Below are positions 18,014 through 27,442 of a stretch of DNA of 64,000 bases, piece by piece. The notes beneath the pieces were generated by a model, which ran no database searches, had not been told where the DNA came from, and saw only the letters and a list, made by a program, of their open reading frames with translations. The translations under genes were made by a program, and so were the position numbers. The DNA is from Streptomyces daqingensis (GTDB taxonomy: Bacteria > Actinomycetota > Actinomycetes > Streptomycetales > Streptomycetaceae), in assembly GCF_014645895.1 (NCBI RefSeq), contig NZ_BMMP01000002.1, forward strand, positions 310,001 to 374,000. Reading direction: 5' to 3'. Positions within the stretch are counted from its first letter, which is position 1. Each line of letters opens with the position of its first letter.

Positions 18014-18289
18014 GATCAGTCGAGCCGCTCGACTGCCAACCCGAGGAACCCGGCCCACGCTTCGGGCCCGACGGTGAGGACGGGACCGGCAGCCGACTTC
18101 GAGTCCCGCACGTGCACAGCGCCACCGGCCGCCGCGACCTCCACGCACTCACCGCCGCCACCACCGCTGTAACTGCTCTTGAACCATGCCGACTCCGGAA
18201 GAGCCGACTCAACTGTCTCGATGCTCATCCCACTCCCAGCAGATCTTCGACGAATGCCAGGGACTCACACGGAGTGAGCGCCTGTGACC
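18014..18289. repeat. Tandem duplication unit, proximal copy
   Basis: This is the parental copy of the 276-bp duplication described at 17708-17983, still continuous with the full XRE gene. Confidence 0.92.
18016..18228 (-). CDS. DUF397 protein (copy 2, next to regulator)
   Basis: 70 residues, with the same motifs as copy 1 (WFKSSYSGGGGGECVEVA, VHVRDSKSAAGPVLTVG). Its ATG overlaps the XRE stop codon by 4 bp (ATGA), so the two are translationally coupled. The XRE-DUF397 pair with a divergent ATP-binding protein is a standard Streptomyces arrangement, linked in S. coelicolor to morphological and antibiotic control. This is probably the ancestral, functional copy. Confidence 0.92.
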   Translation of the reverse strand: MSIETVESALPESAWFKSSYSGGGGGECVEVAAAGGAVHVRDSKSAAGPVLTVGPEAWAGFLGLAVERLD

Positions 18290-19094
18290 TCAAGATGCTA
18301 TAGCGCGACTCCAGTTCGTGGACCTTGCGATGACCGGAGTACATGCGGCTGTCCTCCTGTACCTCCGTGTACGCGAGCCGCTTGCCGTCCGCGGTCTCGA
18401 TCACCGTGAACGGCCCATCCAGCGCAGCGTGATCCTCACGGTCGGTGGGCATCACCTGGATCTCCACGTTGCGGTTCTGCCCCGCCAGCAGGATCCGCTC
18501 CAGCTGTCCCCGCAGGACCTCCCGGCCGCCGATCGGTTTTCGGAGCACCACTTCCTCGACGACGAAACTCAGCAGCGGGGCGGGCCTTCGGGTGAAGATC
18601 TCCTGACGGGTCATCCGTGCGGTCAGCCGCTGCTCGATGACCTCGTCCTCCAGCAACGGCCGTTGTATCCGGAAGACAGCTCCCGCGTACTCGGCGGTCT
18701 GAAGGAGCCCCGGCACCGCGTGGTTCGCGTACACGGAGAGTCCGATCGCCCGCGCCTCCAACCTGGCCATGTCCCGGAAGAACGCCGGGTATTGAGCACG
18801 GGCCACCTCGTCCTTGAGCGCCTTCAGCACTCCCCCTGCTCCCAGCGCCTCGTCCGCGGAGTCGATGAACCGCGCGGGCGGAATGCGCCGTCCCTGCTCG
18901 AAGGAGGCGACGGACTGCGGCGCGTAACCCGTCCGCTTGCCGAACTCCGATCTGTCCAGACCCGCTTGGACGCGCAGCAGCTTCAACTGCCGCCCGAACG
19001 CCACCAGTACGCCTCTGCCGGGATCGTCCTCGGGCCTGGTCCCGGCCCCGGCACCGGGGCCGGCTGCTCCGGGCTCGTGCTCGTCCTGCGTCAT
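18225..19094 (-). CDS. XRE-family (Scr1/DUF5753-type) transcriptional regulator
   Basis: 289 residues. ATG 19094 is favoured by an AGAGG 5 bp upstream; frames to 19151 are open. The helix-turn-helix lies at about residues 30-85: LKLLRVQAGLDRSEFGKRTG, then PQSVASFEQGRRIPP. The DUF5753 domain fills the rest, with ARAIGLSVYANHAVPGLLQT, RQEIFTRRPAPLLSFVVEEV and the terminal SQALTPCESLAFVEDLLGVG. It binds DNA and pairs with the coupled DUF397 protein. The divergent ATP-binding protein 164 bp away is a likely target or partner. Confidence 0.92.
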   Translation of the reverse strand: MTQDEHEPGAAGPGAGAGTRPEDDPGRGVLVAFGRQLKLLRVQAGLDRSEFGKRTGYAPQSVASFEQGRRIPPARFIDSADEALGAGGVLKALKDEVARAQYPAFFRDMARLEARAIGLSVYANHAVPGLLQTAEYAGAVFRIQRPLLEDEVIEQRLTARMTRQEIFTRRPAPLLSFVVEEVVLRKPIGGREVLRGQLERILLAGQNRNVEIQVMPTDREDHAALDGPFTVIETADGKRLAYTEVQEDSRMYSGHRKVHELESRYSILRSQALTPCESLAFVEDLLGVG

Positions 19095-19258
19095 CGCTGC
19101 CTCTGCCCCCATCGGCGACCACTCCCCGCACCCAACGCCCTCCCGCCACAAGGGTCACGCCGCGCGCCGCGTACAACGGCGGCGTCAACGCGTACAACCG
19201 GCTCCTCGCAGCGCGTCACCTCTGGTCACGCTACGCCACCGGGTGAAGCGTTGCGGGC

Positions 19259-19717
19259 ATGACGAACGAGACGGTTCCACCGATGCGCGCCACCGCTGTC
19301 CCCGCCCGAGTGGGCCGCTTCGCGATGCGGTTCAGCTCCACACCGCGCGGCGCACGCCTCGCCCGCCGGCTGACGGGGAACCGGCTTGAGACATGGGACA
19401 TCCCGTACGACAGCACCGCGCACGACGACATCGTGCTGATCGTCGCGGAGCTCGCGGCGAACGCGGTGCGGCACGGGCGGGTTCCGGGACGTGACTTCCG
19501 GCTGACGCTGACCGTGGTCGGCCCGTCGGTGCGTGTCGAGGTCTCCGACGCCCGGTCGGAGCGCGAGCCCGTGACCTCCGCCCCGTCCGGCCACTGTGAC
19601 AGCGGCCGTGGCCTGCTGATGGTCGCGGCGCTCTCCGCCCGCTGGGGCTGGGGGCCGCGTGACGACGGGCCGGGCAAGACGGTGTGGGCGGAGTACCAAC
19701 TACCGCACTGTGTCTGA
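19259..19717 (+). CDS. Anti-sigma-type ATP-binding protein (HATPase, RsbW-like)
   Basis: 152 residues with the GHKL ATPase boxes: N-box IVAELAANAVRHG, G1-like VEVSDARS, and G2-like SGRGLLMVAALSARWGW. These single-domain kinases bind ATP, and many act as anti-sigma factors or partners of XRE/DUF397 systems in Streptomyces. It lies divergent from the XRE regulator. The two possible N-terminal starts, Met1 and Met9 (PPMRATAV), cannot be separated by ribosome site. Confidence 0.88.
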   Translation: MTNETVPPMRATAVPARVGRFAMRFSSTPRGARLARRLTGNRLETWDIPYDSTAHDDIVLIVAELAANAVRHGRVPGRDFRLTLTVVGPSVRVEVSDARSEREPVTSAPSGHCDSGRGLLMVAALSARWGWGPRDDGPGKTVWAEYQLPHCV

Positions 19718-19743
19718 GACTTGGCCTCCCGGCCGTGATGCGC

Positions 19744-19763
19744 GCGCCGGGCTCCCCCGGCGC
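19744..19763. terminator. Bidirectional hairpin between convergent genes
   Basis: GCGCCGGG and CCCGGCGC form a perfect 8-bp stem with a 4-nt loop between the ATPase gene (plus) and the dehydrogenase gene (minus). Confidence 0.6.
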
Positions 19764-19836
19764 CTCGATGTCGTGGTCCAGGATGGACACCCCCGCGGTC
19801 ACGGTCGGTCCCTTCGGCCACGATGACCCCCTACTG

Positions 19837-21039
19837 TCAGCCCCCGTACCACCCGAACCGCTCCGCGATGACGGGCAGCCGGTCCGCCACGATGGCGTGG
19901 GCCGCGGCGCGCGGGCTCGTTCCGTCGGCCTCGGCGCGTGCCAGCATCAGGTCGATCAGCGCGCGCATCGAGCGCCGGATGTACGCGAAGGCCTCGTCCG
20001 CGTCCGCGCCGATGTCGCCGAAGAGGGTCCACCACCACCAGGCGTTGGTGCAGGAGTTGACGACGACGTCCGGCAGGACGGTGGTGCCGCGTGCGGCGAG
20101 CCGCGCCTCCGCCTCGGGCAGTACGGGCATGTTGGCGGCCTCGACCACCCAACGCGCCGTGATCTGCCGCTGGTTGACGGTGTCCACCGCGTAGGAGACA
20201 GCTGCGGGGACGAGGACCTCGGCCTCGGTGGACAGCCATGCGCCGCCCGGCAGTTCGGCGTCGCCGGGGCGCAGGGCGGCTCGGTCGACCCGGCCGTATT
20301 CGTCGCGTGCGGCGAGCAGCGCCTCCACGTCGAGTCCCGCCGGATTGGCGACGGTCCCTTCGGCGTCGGCGACCGCGACGATCCTCAGTCCGGCATGTGC
20401 GAGGAACCGGGCGGCGGAACCGCCCATGGTGCCGAAGCCCTGCAGCGCGACCCGCGTCTCCCCGTACGCCGCTCCCTCCCTGTCGAGGCCCGCGAGCACC
20501 GCTTCGGCGACGCCGCACCCGCCCGCCAGTTCGTCTAGTCCGATGCCGTCCACGTCGACGGCGAAGGCCTCGTCCAGCCGCTTCCGCGCGGCCTGTTCGT
20601 CGTCGAGCAGCGGATAGACGGCCTGGACGGTGGAGCGCAGACCGGCCTCGGCCGCCGCCGCGTCGACGGTTGCCTGGGTGAGGCCGAGGTCCTCGCCCGT
20701 CGTCCAGAAACTCTCGATGTGCGGGCGCATCGCCCGCAGGTAGCGCACGAGGACGCCGTACGCCTCGGGGTCCCGCGGGTCGCAGTCGATGCCGCCTTTG
20801 GCGCCGCCGAGCGGGATGTAGCGGGCCTGAGGGTCGTAGTGGAGGGCTTCCTTCATCGTCATGCCGCGTGCGAGACCGGCCACTTCGTCCAGGGTGCAGC
20901 CTTTGCGCATGCGCAGTCCGCCGCTGGAGACGCCGCGCACGAGCCGGTCGATGACCAAGTGACCCTGGTAGCCGGTGACATGGTCGGTCCAGGTGAGCGA
21001 GACCAGCGGAACGCGCGCGGGGAACGTGCTCGATGGCAT
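19837..21039 (-). CDS. Glu/Leu/Phe/Val dehydrogenase family protein
   Basis: 400 residues. The N-terminal dimerisation domain holds GGLRMRKGCTLDEVAGLARG and the catalytic lysine motif YIPLGGAKGGIDCDP. The Rossmann domain holds VALQGFGTMGGSAARFLAHAG, with ARWVVEAANMPVLPEAE later. These enzymes reversibly deaminate an amino acid to the 2-oxo acid with NAD(P)+. Size and spacing fit the actinobacterial group often annotated as Glu/Leu dehydrogenase; valine dehydrogenases are shorter. ATG 21039 has GAGGAG 8 bp upstream. Confidence 0.9.
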   Translation of the reverse strand: MPSSTFPARVPLVSLTWTDHVTGYQGHLVIDRLVRGVSSGGLRMRKGCTLDEVAGLARGMTMKEALHYDPQARYIPLGGAKGGIDCDPRDPEAYGVLVRYLRAMRPHIESFWTTGEDLGLTQATVDAAAAEAGLRSTVQAVYPLLDDEQAARKRLDEAFAVDVDGIGLDELAGGCGVAEAVLAGLDREGAAYGETRVALQGFGTMGGSAARFLAHAGLRIVAVADAEGTVANPAGLDVEALLAARDEYGRVDRAALRPGDAELPGGAWLSTEAEVLVPAAVSYAVDTVNQRQITARWVVEAANMPVLPEAEARLAARGTTVLPDVVVNSCTNAWWWWTLFGDIGADADEAFAYIRRSMRALIDLMLARAEADGTSPRAAAHAIVADRLPVIAERFGWYGG

Positions 21040-21242
21040 CGACGGGGCTCCTCAAGATCGGTGACGACGGCGGGGGCGTGCGGTGGCGCCCCCTCTCGGC
21101 GTCGAGGACAGCCCATGGGCCACTTGTACACCGGACGTCCGCGAGACGGGCCGGTGCCCCTCACGCTGTGCTGCGGCGCAAGGCTCAGAGCTTCAGGCCC
21201 AGAATGTGCAGCTCAGACGCGGAGAAGCGGCGCCGCCAGACA

Positions 21243-21260
21243 TGTACTACCCTGTACTAC
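21243..21260 (+). promoter_or_regulatory. TGTACTAC direct repeat and leaderless promoter of the toxin-antitoxin pair
   Basis: Two perfect TGTACTAC units, 2 bp apart, end exactly at the antitoxin ATG. They embed a -10-like TACCCT (21248-21253) 7 bp before that ATG, so transcription probably starts at the ATG. The repeats are a plausible autoregulatory operator for the Phd-type protein. Confidence 0.55.
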
Positions 21261-21503
21261 ATGGAAGCCACGGCTCGGGAATTCAACCAGAACTCTTCGC
21301 GAATCCTTGCCGCAGCAGAAGCCGGTGAGACCATCACGGTCACCAAGAACGGTCGTCCAGTCGCGATAGTGCGCCCGTTCGAGGCGGCCGAAGTCCCGCC
21401 CTACCCCGTCGGCCCCATGGGAGACATCGAAATCCCCTCCCTGGACCTGCCGGATGTGAGCAACGACGAGATCGAGGACACCCTGCGAGGCATGGGCTCG
21501 TGA
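21261..21503 (+). CDS. Type II antitoxin, Phd/YefM family
   Basis: 80 residues. The Phd/YefM DNA-binding N-terminus reads EATAREFNQNSSRILAAAEA, then GETITVTKNGRPVAIVRPF. The C-terminal tail (DIEIPSLDLPDVSNDEIEDT) is acidic and should fold over the toxin. No ribosome site is present, and a -10-like box sits just before the ATG, so the message is likely leaderless. It overlaps the PIN toxin by 4 bp (GTGA). Confidence 0.92.
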   Translation: MEATAREFNQNSSRILAAAEAGETITVTKNGRPVAIVRPFEAAEVPPYPVGPMGDIEIPSLDLPDVSNDEIEDTLRGMGS

Positions 21504-21946
21504 CCGATGTCGTCATCGCGGACACGAACGCTCTGTACCGCCTCCTCGACCCGCACCTCGCAGGGCACGAAGAACACAAGAAAGCGCTGGGAATCATTCG
21601 GCACCTTGTGATCTCCCCGCTGGTGCTGGGAGAACTCGATTACCTCATCTCGACGAGGGCCGGGGCCCACAAGGCGATCACCGCCCTGCGCTTCATCGAG
21701 CGCTACGTCGCCACGCGTCGATTCGAAGTAGCAGAGATCGCACCGCACATGGGTACCGCCCTCGCCGTCCTTGAGGGCTACCGGGACGCGGATCAGGGCA
21801 AGGGGGTCGGCCTTGCGGACGCGATGAACGTCGCGTTGGCCGCCGCGTACCGTACGGACTCGATCTTCACCACGGACCGGCATTTCCGCCTGATGATCCC
21901 GCTCACTGGCCATCCGGCATTCCAGTTGCTGCCGGAGGACATGTAG
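21500..21946 (+). CDS. PIN-domain ribonuclease toxin (VapC-like)
   Basis: 148 residues. The PIN-domain acidic residues are D8 (VVIADTNALYRL), E45 (VLGELDYL), D107 (GLADAMNVALA) and D126 (IFTTDRHF). These coordinate Mg2+/Mn2+ for RNA cleavage; VapC toxins typically cut tRNA or rRNA. It starts at GTG 21500 inside the antitoxin stop codon, so the two are coupled. The pairing is the mixed Phd-VapC type. It converges on pntB across a strong hairpin. Confidence 0.92.
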   Translation: MTDVVIADTNALYRLLDPHLAGHEEHKKALGIIRHLVISPLVLGELDYLISTRAGAHKAITALRFIERYVATRRFEVAEIAPHMGTALAVLEGYRDADQGKGVGLADAMNVALAAAYRTDSIFTTDRHFRLMIPLTGHPAFQLLPEDM

Positions 21947-21970
21947 GAGGACGGGCAGCCGCAGTGCCCA

Positions 21971-21988
21971 CCCACGCGGACGCGTGGG
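21971..21988. terminator. Bidirectional hairpin between vapC-like toxin and pntB
   Basis: CCCACGCG and CGCGTGGG pair perfectly around GA. A second GC-rich inverted repeat (ggggccgg / ccggcccc) follows at 21986-22020. Confidence 0.6.
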
Positions 21989-22064
21989 GCCGGACCGCCC
22001 GTGAAGAGCGGCCCGGCCCCGCGCGCGACGGCCGGCCAGCGAGTCTCCCCGTGACCGGTTGCCC

Positions 22065-23525
22065 TCAGGTCCCCGCACCCGCTGGCTGGCGTCCCGCGCC
22101 GGACCCGGCGGCCGGTGCCGAGTCGCCCAGCGCGCGGAGGATCGCCTCCACGCTCTGCTTCGCGTCGCCGAAGAGCATGCTGCTGTTCTCGCGAAAGAAC
22201 AGCGGGTTCTGCACACCGGCGTAGCCCGACGCCATCGAGCGCTTGAAGATGACGACGTGCTCGGCCTCCCAGGCCTTCAGCACGGGCATCCCGGCGATCG
22301 GACTGGTCGGGTCCTCCGTCGCCGCCGGGTTGACGGTGTCGTTGGCGCCGATGACGAGGACGACCGAGGTGCTCGCGAAGTCGTCGTTGATCTCGTCCAT
22401 CTCGAGCACGATGTCGTAGGGCACCTTCGCCTCGGCGAGCAGGACGTTCATGTGCCCGGGCAGCCGCCCGGCGACGGGGTGCACGCCGAAGCGGACGTCG
22501 ACGCCGCGGTCCCGCAGCGAGCGGGTCAGTTCGGCCACGGGGTGCTGGGCCTGGGCGACGGCCATGCCGTACCCGGGCGTGATGATCACCGAGGTCGCCC
22601 CGTCGAGGAGTTCCGCGGTCTCCTCCGCGGTGGTCTCCCGGTGCTCGCCCTGATCGGCGTCGCCGCTCGCGGGGGCCTCGATACCGAAGCCTCCGGCGAT
22701 GACCGAGATGAACGACCGGTTCATGCCCTTGCACATGATGTACGACAGGTACGCACCGGAGGAGCCGACCAGGGCGCCGGTGATGATGAGCAGGTTGTTG
22801 TCGAGGAGGAACCCCGCGGCGGCCGCGGCCCAGCCCGAGTAGCTGTTGAGCATCGAGACGACGACGGGCATGTCGCCGCCGCCGATGGAGGCGACCAGGT
22901 GCACTCCGAGGGCGAGCGCGAGGACGGTGACCGCGATCATCAGACCGAGGCTGGGGGTGATCGCGAACCAGACCGTCAGCGCGGCGAAGGCGGCCAGCGC
23001 GCCGAGGTTCAGCGCGTTCTTGCCGGGGAGGACCAGCGGCTGCGACTTGATGCGCGCGGACAGCTTCAGGTAGGCGACGACGGAACCGGTGAAGGTGACC
23101 GCGCCGATGAAGATCCCGATGAAGACCTCCGCGTGGTGGATGCGCAGGAGTTCGGCGGCGACGTGCGTCTGCTCCGCGCCCTTCGCCTCGACCTGGAGGT
23201 AGCTGTTCCAGCCGACGAGCACGGCGGCGACACCGACGAAGCTGTGCAGGATCGCGATGAGTTCCGGCATCTCGGTCATCGCCACGAGACGGGCCCGCCA
23301 CAGGCCGGCGGCCGCCCCGGCCGCCATCGCGACGAGGATCAGCACGGTGGCGGTCGCGGAGATGTCGACGGCGGCGACGACGACCGTGGCGACCAGCGCG
23401 AGCGCCATGCCGCAGATCCCGAAGGCCACCCCCGCACGGGAGGTCCGGTGCCGGGAGAGCCCGGCGAGGCTCAGGATGAACAGGAGTGCCGCGACGAGCT
23501 CGGCGGCGGAAGTGGTGGCGTCCAT
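22065..23525 (-). CDS. pntB: NAD(P)+ transhydrogenase, beta subunit
   Basis: 486 residues. About nine membrane helices fill the N-terminal ~280 residues. The C-terminal cytosolic domain III binds NADP(H), with [20 protein letters not shown], the [18 protein letters not shown] loop and [15 protein letters not shown]. With PntA it couples hydride transfer from NADH to NADP+ to proton entry across the plasma membrane, supplying NADPH. It lies 6 bp downstream of pntA in the same operon. Length matches the family norm of about 460-480. Confidence 0.95.
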   Translation of the reverse strand: MDATTSAAELVAALLFILSLAGLSRHRTSRAGVAFGICGMALALVATVVVAAVDISATATVLILVAMAAGAAAGLWRARLVAMTEMPELIAILHSFVGVAAVLVGWNSYLQVEAKGAEQTHVAAELLRIHHAEVFIGIFIGAVTFTGSVVAYLKLSARIKSQPLVLPGKNALNLGALAAFAALTVWFAITPSLGLMIAVTVLALALGVHLVASIGGGDMPVVVSMLNSYSGWAAAAAGFLLDNNLLIITGALVGSSGAYLSYIMCKGMNRSFISVIAGGFGIEAPASGDADQGEHRETTAEETAELLDGATSVIITPGYGMAVAQAQHPVAELTRSLRDRGVDVRFGVHPVAGRLPGHMNVLLAEAKVPYDIVLEMDEINDDFASTSVVLVIGANDTVNPAATEDPTSPIAGMPVLKAWEAEHVVIFKRSMASGYAGVQNPLFFRENSSMLFGDAKQSVEAILRALGDSAPAAGSGAGRQPAGAGT

Positions 23526-23531
23526 GGGGCC

Positions 23532-25076
23532 TCAGCCTTTCGAGAACATGCCGAGCATGCGGCGGGTGACGGAGAAGCCTCCGAAGATGTTGATGCTGGT
23601 CAGCAGGATCGCTACGAAGGACAGGACGGTGACGGCCGTCCCCTCGTGCCCGATCTGCAGCAGCGCCCCGACGACGACGATCCCCGAGATCGCGTTCGTC
23701 ACCGACATCAGCGGCGTGTGCAGGGCGTGGTGCACCTTCCCGATGACGTAGTAGCCGATGACGACGGCGAGCGCGAAGACCGTGAAGTTCCTCTGCAGTT
23801 GTGCCGGTGAGACGGCGATCAGCGCGAACAGCGCCGCCATTCCCGCACCGGTGAGGGTGTGCTTGGCGGCGGGCGACAGGCCGGGCTTCTCCTCCGCCGC
23901 CGGTGCGGGGGCCTTCTCCTCCGCTGCCGCCGGTTTCGCCGCCGACACCTGAACGGGCGGGGGCGGCCAGGTCTTCTCACCGTCGCGGACCACGGTGACG
24001 GAGCGCTGGACGACGTCGTCGAAGTCCACCCGCAGCTGCCCGTCCTTCTCCGGGGTGAGCAGCTTCAGAAGGTTGACGAGGTTGGTTCCGTAGAGCTGGG
24101 ACGCCTGGGCGGGAAGCCTCCCGGGGAGGTCGGTGTAGCCGACGATGGTCACGCCGTTGTCCGTGACGACGGCCTTCCCGGGGACCGTCCCCTCGACGTT
24201 GCCGCCCTGCGCGGCCGCCATGTCCACGATGACGCTGCCGGGCTTCATCGACGCGACGTCCGCCGCAGTGACCAGCCGGGGAGCAGGCTTCCCGGGGATG
24301 AGCGCCGTAGTGACGATGATGTCGACGTCGGCCGCCTGCTCGCTGTAGATCTCCGCGGCACGGCGGTTGTACTCCTCGGAGGTCTGCTTGGCGTATCCGT
24401 CGGCGGACGCCTCCTGCTCGACCTCGACCGCGAGGTACTCCCCGCCGAGGGAGCGGACCTGGTCGGCCACCTCCGGCCGGGGGTCGGTCGCGCGTACGAC
24501 CGCGCCGAGGCTGGACGCCGCGCCGATCGCCGCGAGACCGGCGACTCCCGCTCCCGCCACCAGCACCTTGGCCGGCGGCACCTTCCCCGCCGCGGTGACC
24601 TGGCCGGTGAAGAACCGGCCGAAGACGTGGGCCGCCTCGACGACCGCCCGGTAGCCGGCGATGTTGGCCATCGAGCTGAGCACGTCCATCGACTGGGCCC
24701 GGGAGATCCGCGGCACGGCGTCCATGGACAGCACCGTGACGGGGCGCTGCGCGAGCTCGTCCAGGAGCCCGGGGTTGAGGCCCGGGCCGATCATCCCGAT
24801 GAGCGTCGCCCCGTCCTTGAGCCGCGCGATCTCCTCCTGCGACGGCTCGTTGATCTTCAGGACGACGTCCGACTGCCAGGCGCCTCCGATGCTCGCGCCC
24901 GCCTCGGTGTACTTCTCGTCGGGAAAGCCCGAGGCCTCGCCGGCTCCGGACTCGACGACGACCTCGTAGCCGAGCTTGATGATGTGCCGGACGGTCTCGG
25001 GCGTGGCCGCCACCCGGGTCTCTCCGGCTCTCGACTCGGCGGCTACGCCTACGTGGAGCGGCTGTGGATCTGACAT
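23532..25076 (-). CDS. pntA: Re/Si-specific NAD(P)+ transhydrogenase, alpha subunit
   Basis: 514 residues. Domain I binds NAD(H): [20 protein letters not shown] at the N-terminus, then the alanine-dehydrogenase-like [21 protein letters not shown] Pro/Ala-rich linker ([20 protein letters not shown], ~370-405) leads to four C-terminal membrane helices. The fusion of domain I with the membrane part is the E. coli-like single-alpha form. It has an AAGGGAG ribosome site and is first in the pntAB operon. Confidence 0.95.
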   Translation of the reverse strand: MSDPQPLHVGVAAESRAGETRVAATPETVRHIIKLGYEVVVESGAGEASGFPDEKYTEAGASIGGAWQSDVVLKINEPSQEEIARLKDGATLIGMIGPGLNPGLLDELAQRPVTVLSMDAVPRISRAQSMDVLSSMANIAGYRAVVEAAHVFGRFFTGQVTAAGKVPPAKVLVAGAGVAGLAAIGAASSLGAVVRATDPRPEVADQVRSLGGEYLAVEVEQEASADGYAKQTSEEYNRRAAEIYSEQAADVDIIVTTALIPGKPAPRLVTAADVASMKPGSVIVDMAAAQGGNVEGTVPGKAVVTDNGVTIVGYTDLPGRLPAQASQLYGTNLVNLLKLLTPEKDGQLRVDFDDVVQRSVTVVRDGEKTWPPPPVQVSAAKPAAAEEKAPAPAAEEKPGLSPAAKHTLTGAGMAALFALIAVSPAQLQRNFTVFALAVVIGYYVIGKVHHALHTPLMSVTNAISGIVVVGALLQIGHEGTAVTVLSFVAILLTSINIFGGFSVTRRMLGMFSKG

Positions 25077-25447
25077 CGGTCTCCCTTTGCGCGGTATGGG
25101 CGCTGGGTGGTCCGTGGGGCCGGACGGCCAGCTGACGGGTCTGCTCAGGGTTCTTCTTCGTAGTGTCTGCGTGCCTGCGACGGAGAGCGAGGACTCTCCC
25201 GCAACGGGCTGCCTGCTGTCACGGGGTGGGGCGTCCGCCGGTGCCGCGGAAGCCGCTTTGGCGAGGAGGGGGCGCCGACGAGACGCACGAGCGCGTCAGC
25301 CGGTTCCGGCGGTTGCGCGCGACTGTGCGGAGGGGACGGCGACTGCCGTCGGACAAGCCCATCGGCGAGGGGAGAAGAACGGAAACCTGAGAAGAGGAGA
25401 ATCCGCTGGTGCCGGTCGAGAACCGACCGGCACCGCCGCAATGAGAG
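25077..25447. other. 371-bp spacer between pntA and tRNA-Leu
   Basis: Contains the pntAB promoter region and the tRNA-Leu terminator (listed separately). A 6-bp GGAGAG/CTCTCC hairpin lies at 25182-25199. No gene was seen. Confidence 0.6.
25408..25434 (-). terminator. Intrinsic terminator of tRNA-Leu
   Basis: A perfect 11-bp stem (GGTGCCGGTCG / CGACCGGCACC) with a 5-nt loop lies 13 bp downstream of the tRNA. It is followed on the minus strand by a pyrimidine-rich run (ATTCTCCTCTTCTC). Confidence 0.78.
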
Positions 25448-25532
25448 TGTCCGAGGGGGGACTTGAACCCCCACGCCCTGTAAAGGGCACTAGCACCTCA
25501 AGCTAGCGCGTCTGCCATTCCGCCACCCGGAC
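25448..25532 (-). tRNA. tRNA-Leu (anticodon GAG)
   Basis: 85 nt folding as a class II tRNA. The acceptor stem is GTCCGGG / CTCGGAC, and the anticodon stem is CTAGC / GCTAG with loop TTGAGGT, giving anticodon GAG. A long variable arm (TGCCCTTTACAGGGCG) follows. The T-arm is GGGGG-TTCAAGT-CCCCC. The 3' end stops at the discriminator A with no encoded CCA, as in many Streptomyces tRNAs. It reads CUC/CUU codons. Confidence 0.96.
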
Positions 25533-25666
25533 AAGGTGTATCGCCCCGGCTCTGCCGTGGCGACGGGGACAACCATACCAAGCTTTCGGATCGCTCTTCA
25601 CCTCCGTAATCGCCGAGTGAGCGGCGCCCCGGCAGACAGTCGCCGGGCCGCCGTGCGGGCGGGCGG

Positions 25667-27211
25667 TCAGGCCGCCGCCTGCGGGGATCCGGCCTTCGGC
25701 CGGGTACCGCCACCGGGAAGGCCGCCGGGCGGTCTCCCGCCGGGCCGGCCGTCGGTGACGGCGTGCACGAGGAGTTCGCCCCCGGCGAAGGCGCCGGGCC
25801 GGGAGCGGGGTCTGTTGCGGTCGGTCCTGGCCGCCCGGATGCGGGGGGCGAGCCGGTCGTACAGCGCCCCGTCGTCGGTGGACAGGGTCGCGGTGAGGGC
25901 GTCGTCCCCGGCGTTCATCCCGGCGACGAGCTCCGCCTCGGAGTCGGCCAGGACGACGGTGCCGACCGGGCCGGCGGACTCCCCGCGGCGCAGCGGCGAG
26001 GAGGGCGGCGGCGAGAGCAGCGCCGTGGGCGGCAGGTAGGCGGAGGTGTCCTGCCCCGGAAGGAAGCGGCCGTCCGCGAGGGTGCCCTGGTAGAGGGGCA
26101 CCGCACCGTGCTCGACGGCCTCTTGTGTCCGGGCTGCCAGCTCCGCGGCGGTCGCCGCGTCGATCAGCGGGCCGAAGTCGAGTTCCGGCAGGTAGTCCTC
26201 GGGGTGCGCCACCGCGAGCGGATGGCCGAAGCGCACGGAGCGGACGGCGGCGAGGTAGGCGTCGAGGAAGCCCGCGAAGAGGCGTCGCTGCACGACGAAC
26301 CTGGGGCAGGAGCCGCCGCGTTGCTTCGCGTGCTCGAACGTGCCGCGGATGAGCGGGGTGAGGGCCTCCCAGTCCGAGTAGTCCCAGACTCCCCAGGAGT
26401 TCAGCCCTTCCGTCTCCGCGATGTGCCGCTTGCCGGCGTCCGCGGCCGGCGCCGTGTCTCCTCCGCCGGCGAAGGAGAAGCAGCCGATCTCCGGTGCGCG
26501 CACGAGGTGTCCGGTCACTTCCGGGTCGTCGCCGCCGACGAGGGTGAGCGGCAGCCCTTCGCGTGCCGCGAGGGCGCACGCCAGCGTCAGCCCGGCGGCT
26601 CCCCCCTCGGCCGGAGCCCTGGCGATGACGGCGTTGCCGGCGAGCGCCTGGACGAGCATGGCGCGTACGAGCACGCTCATCGGGTTGTTCCAGCCGGGGA
26701 GGTTGCTCACGGGGCCGGGCAGCGGCGTGCGGCCGTCGAGCATCGTGTCGATCCGGTCGACGTACCAGCGCACGCCGTCGACGGCCCTGTCGACGTCGGC
26801 CCGTGCGAGCCGCCACGGCTTGCCGATGTCCCAGACCAGCAGCAGCGCGAGCAGTTCGCGGTGTTCGGCGAGGGCGTCGAGGGTCGCGGCCACGCGGGCC
26901 CGGCGTTCGGACAGTGCCACGTGGCGCCAGGCGCGGTGCTGGTCCAGGGCGGCGGAGACGGCCTGGCGCGCCGTGCCGGCGTCGAGCGACGGCGGTGCGC
27001 ACACCCGGGTGCCGTCGACGGGGCTCGTGGCCTGCCGCGACGCGCCGCCCGCCTGCCAGCCGCCGCGCCACAGGGCGAACACGCGGCCGTCGTCGGCGAA
27101 GGCCTCCGGCGCGAGCTCGCGGCAGCGCCGCCACACGTCGCTCCAGGCGGTGCCGGGTTTGAGCGCGAGGGTGGGCGGGGTGACGGGTGCGGATGTGGGT
27201 CGGTGGCCCAT
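25667..27211 (-). CDS. Aldehyde dehydrogenase family protein (divergent)
   Basis: 514 residues in the ALDH fold. Recognisable parts are LPGWNNPMSVLVRAMLVQAL (the usual PWNxP region), AGNAVIARAPAEGG (the K-P-[AS]-E nucleotide loop, here with R-A-P-A-E) and ETEGLNSWGVW at the general-base segment. GGSCPRFVVQRRLF contains the candidate catalytic Cys. The last ~35 residues are Gly/Pro-rich and non-conserved. The degenerate motifs suggest an unusual substrate or reduced activity. It probably oxidises an aldehyde to an acid with NAD(P)+. It stands alone downstream of tRNA-Leu. Confidence 0.78.
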   Translation of the reverse strand: MGHRPTSAPVTPPTLALKPGTAWSDVWRRCRELAPEAFADDGRVFALWRGGWQAGGASRQATSPVDGTRVCAPPSLDAGTARQAVSAALDQHRAWRHVALSERRARVAATLDALAEHRELLALLLVWDIGKPWRLARADVDRAVDGVRWYVDRIDTMLDGRTPLPGPVSNLPGWNNPMSVLVRAMLVQALAGNAVIARAPAEGGAAGLTLACALAAREGLPLTLVGGDDPEVTGHLVRAPEIGCFSFAGGGDTAPAADAGKRHIAETEGLNSWGVWDYSDWEALTPLIRGTFEHAKQRGGSCPRFVVQRRLFAGFLDAYLAAVRSVRFGHPLAVAHPEDYLPELDFGPLIDAATAAELAARTQEAVEHGAVPLYQGTLADGRFLPGQDTSAYLPPTALLSPPPSSPLRRGESAGPVGTVVLADSEAELVAGMNAGDDALTATLSTDDGALYDRLAPRIRAARTDRNRPRSRPGAFAGGELLVHAVTDGRPGGRPPGGLPGGGTRPKAGSPQAAA

Positions 27212-27370
27212 CGCGGTCTCCGCTCTCGTTGCAGTACGGGGCGGGTTGTGGGGGGTTGCACGCGAACATCCCTCATTGCACGGGGAACGCCCGGTGTTAT
27301 TACTGGACAGTAGCGAGTCGGGGGCGGCTGGTCACCGGTCTTCGCAGAGGTATGCGCAACGTCACGTCCA

Positions 27371-27402
27371 CCGGGGCGCCGGCCGTGCGGCCGGCGCCCC
27401 GG
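27371..27402 (-). terminator. Terminator of the sucCD operon
   Basis: A perfect 14-bp GC stem (ccggggcgccggcc / ggccggcgccccgg) with a GTGC tetraloop, 41 bp past the sucD stop codon. Confidence 0.82.
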
Positions 27403-27442
27403 CAGCGGGGGACGGGGGCGGACCCGGATCCGGGCCCGGGCG

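Noticed and set aside
17708..18289. Insertion sequence as the cause of the repeated segment
   Set aside because: No terminal inverted repeats and no transposase; simple tandem duplication explains it.
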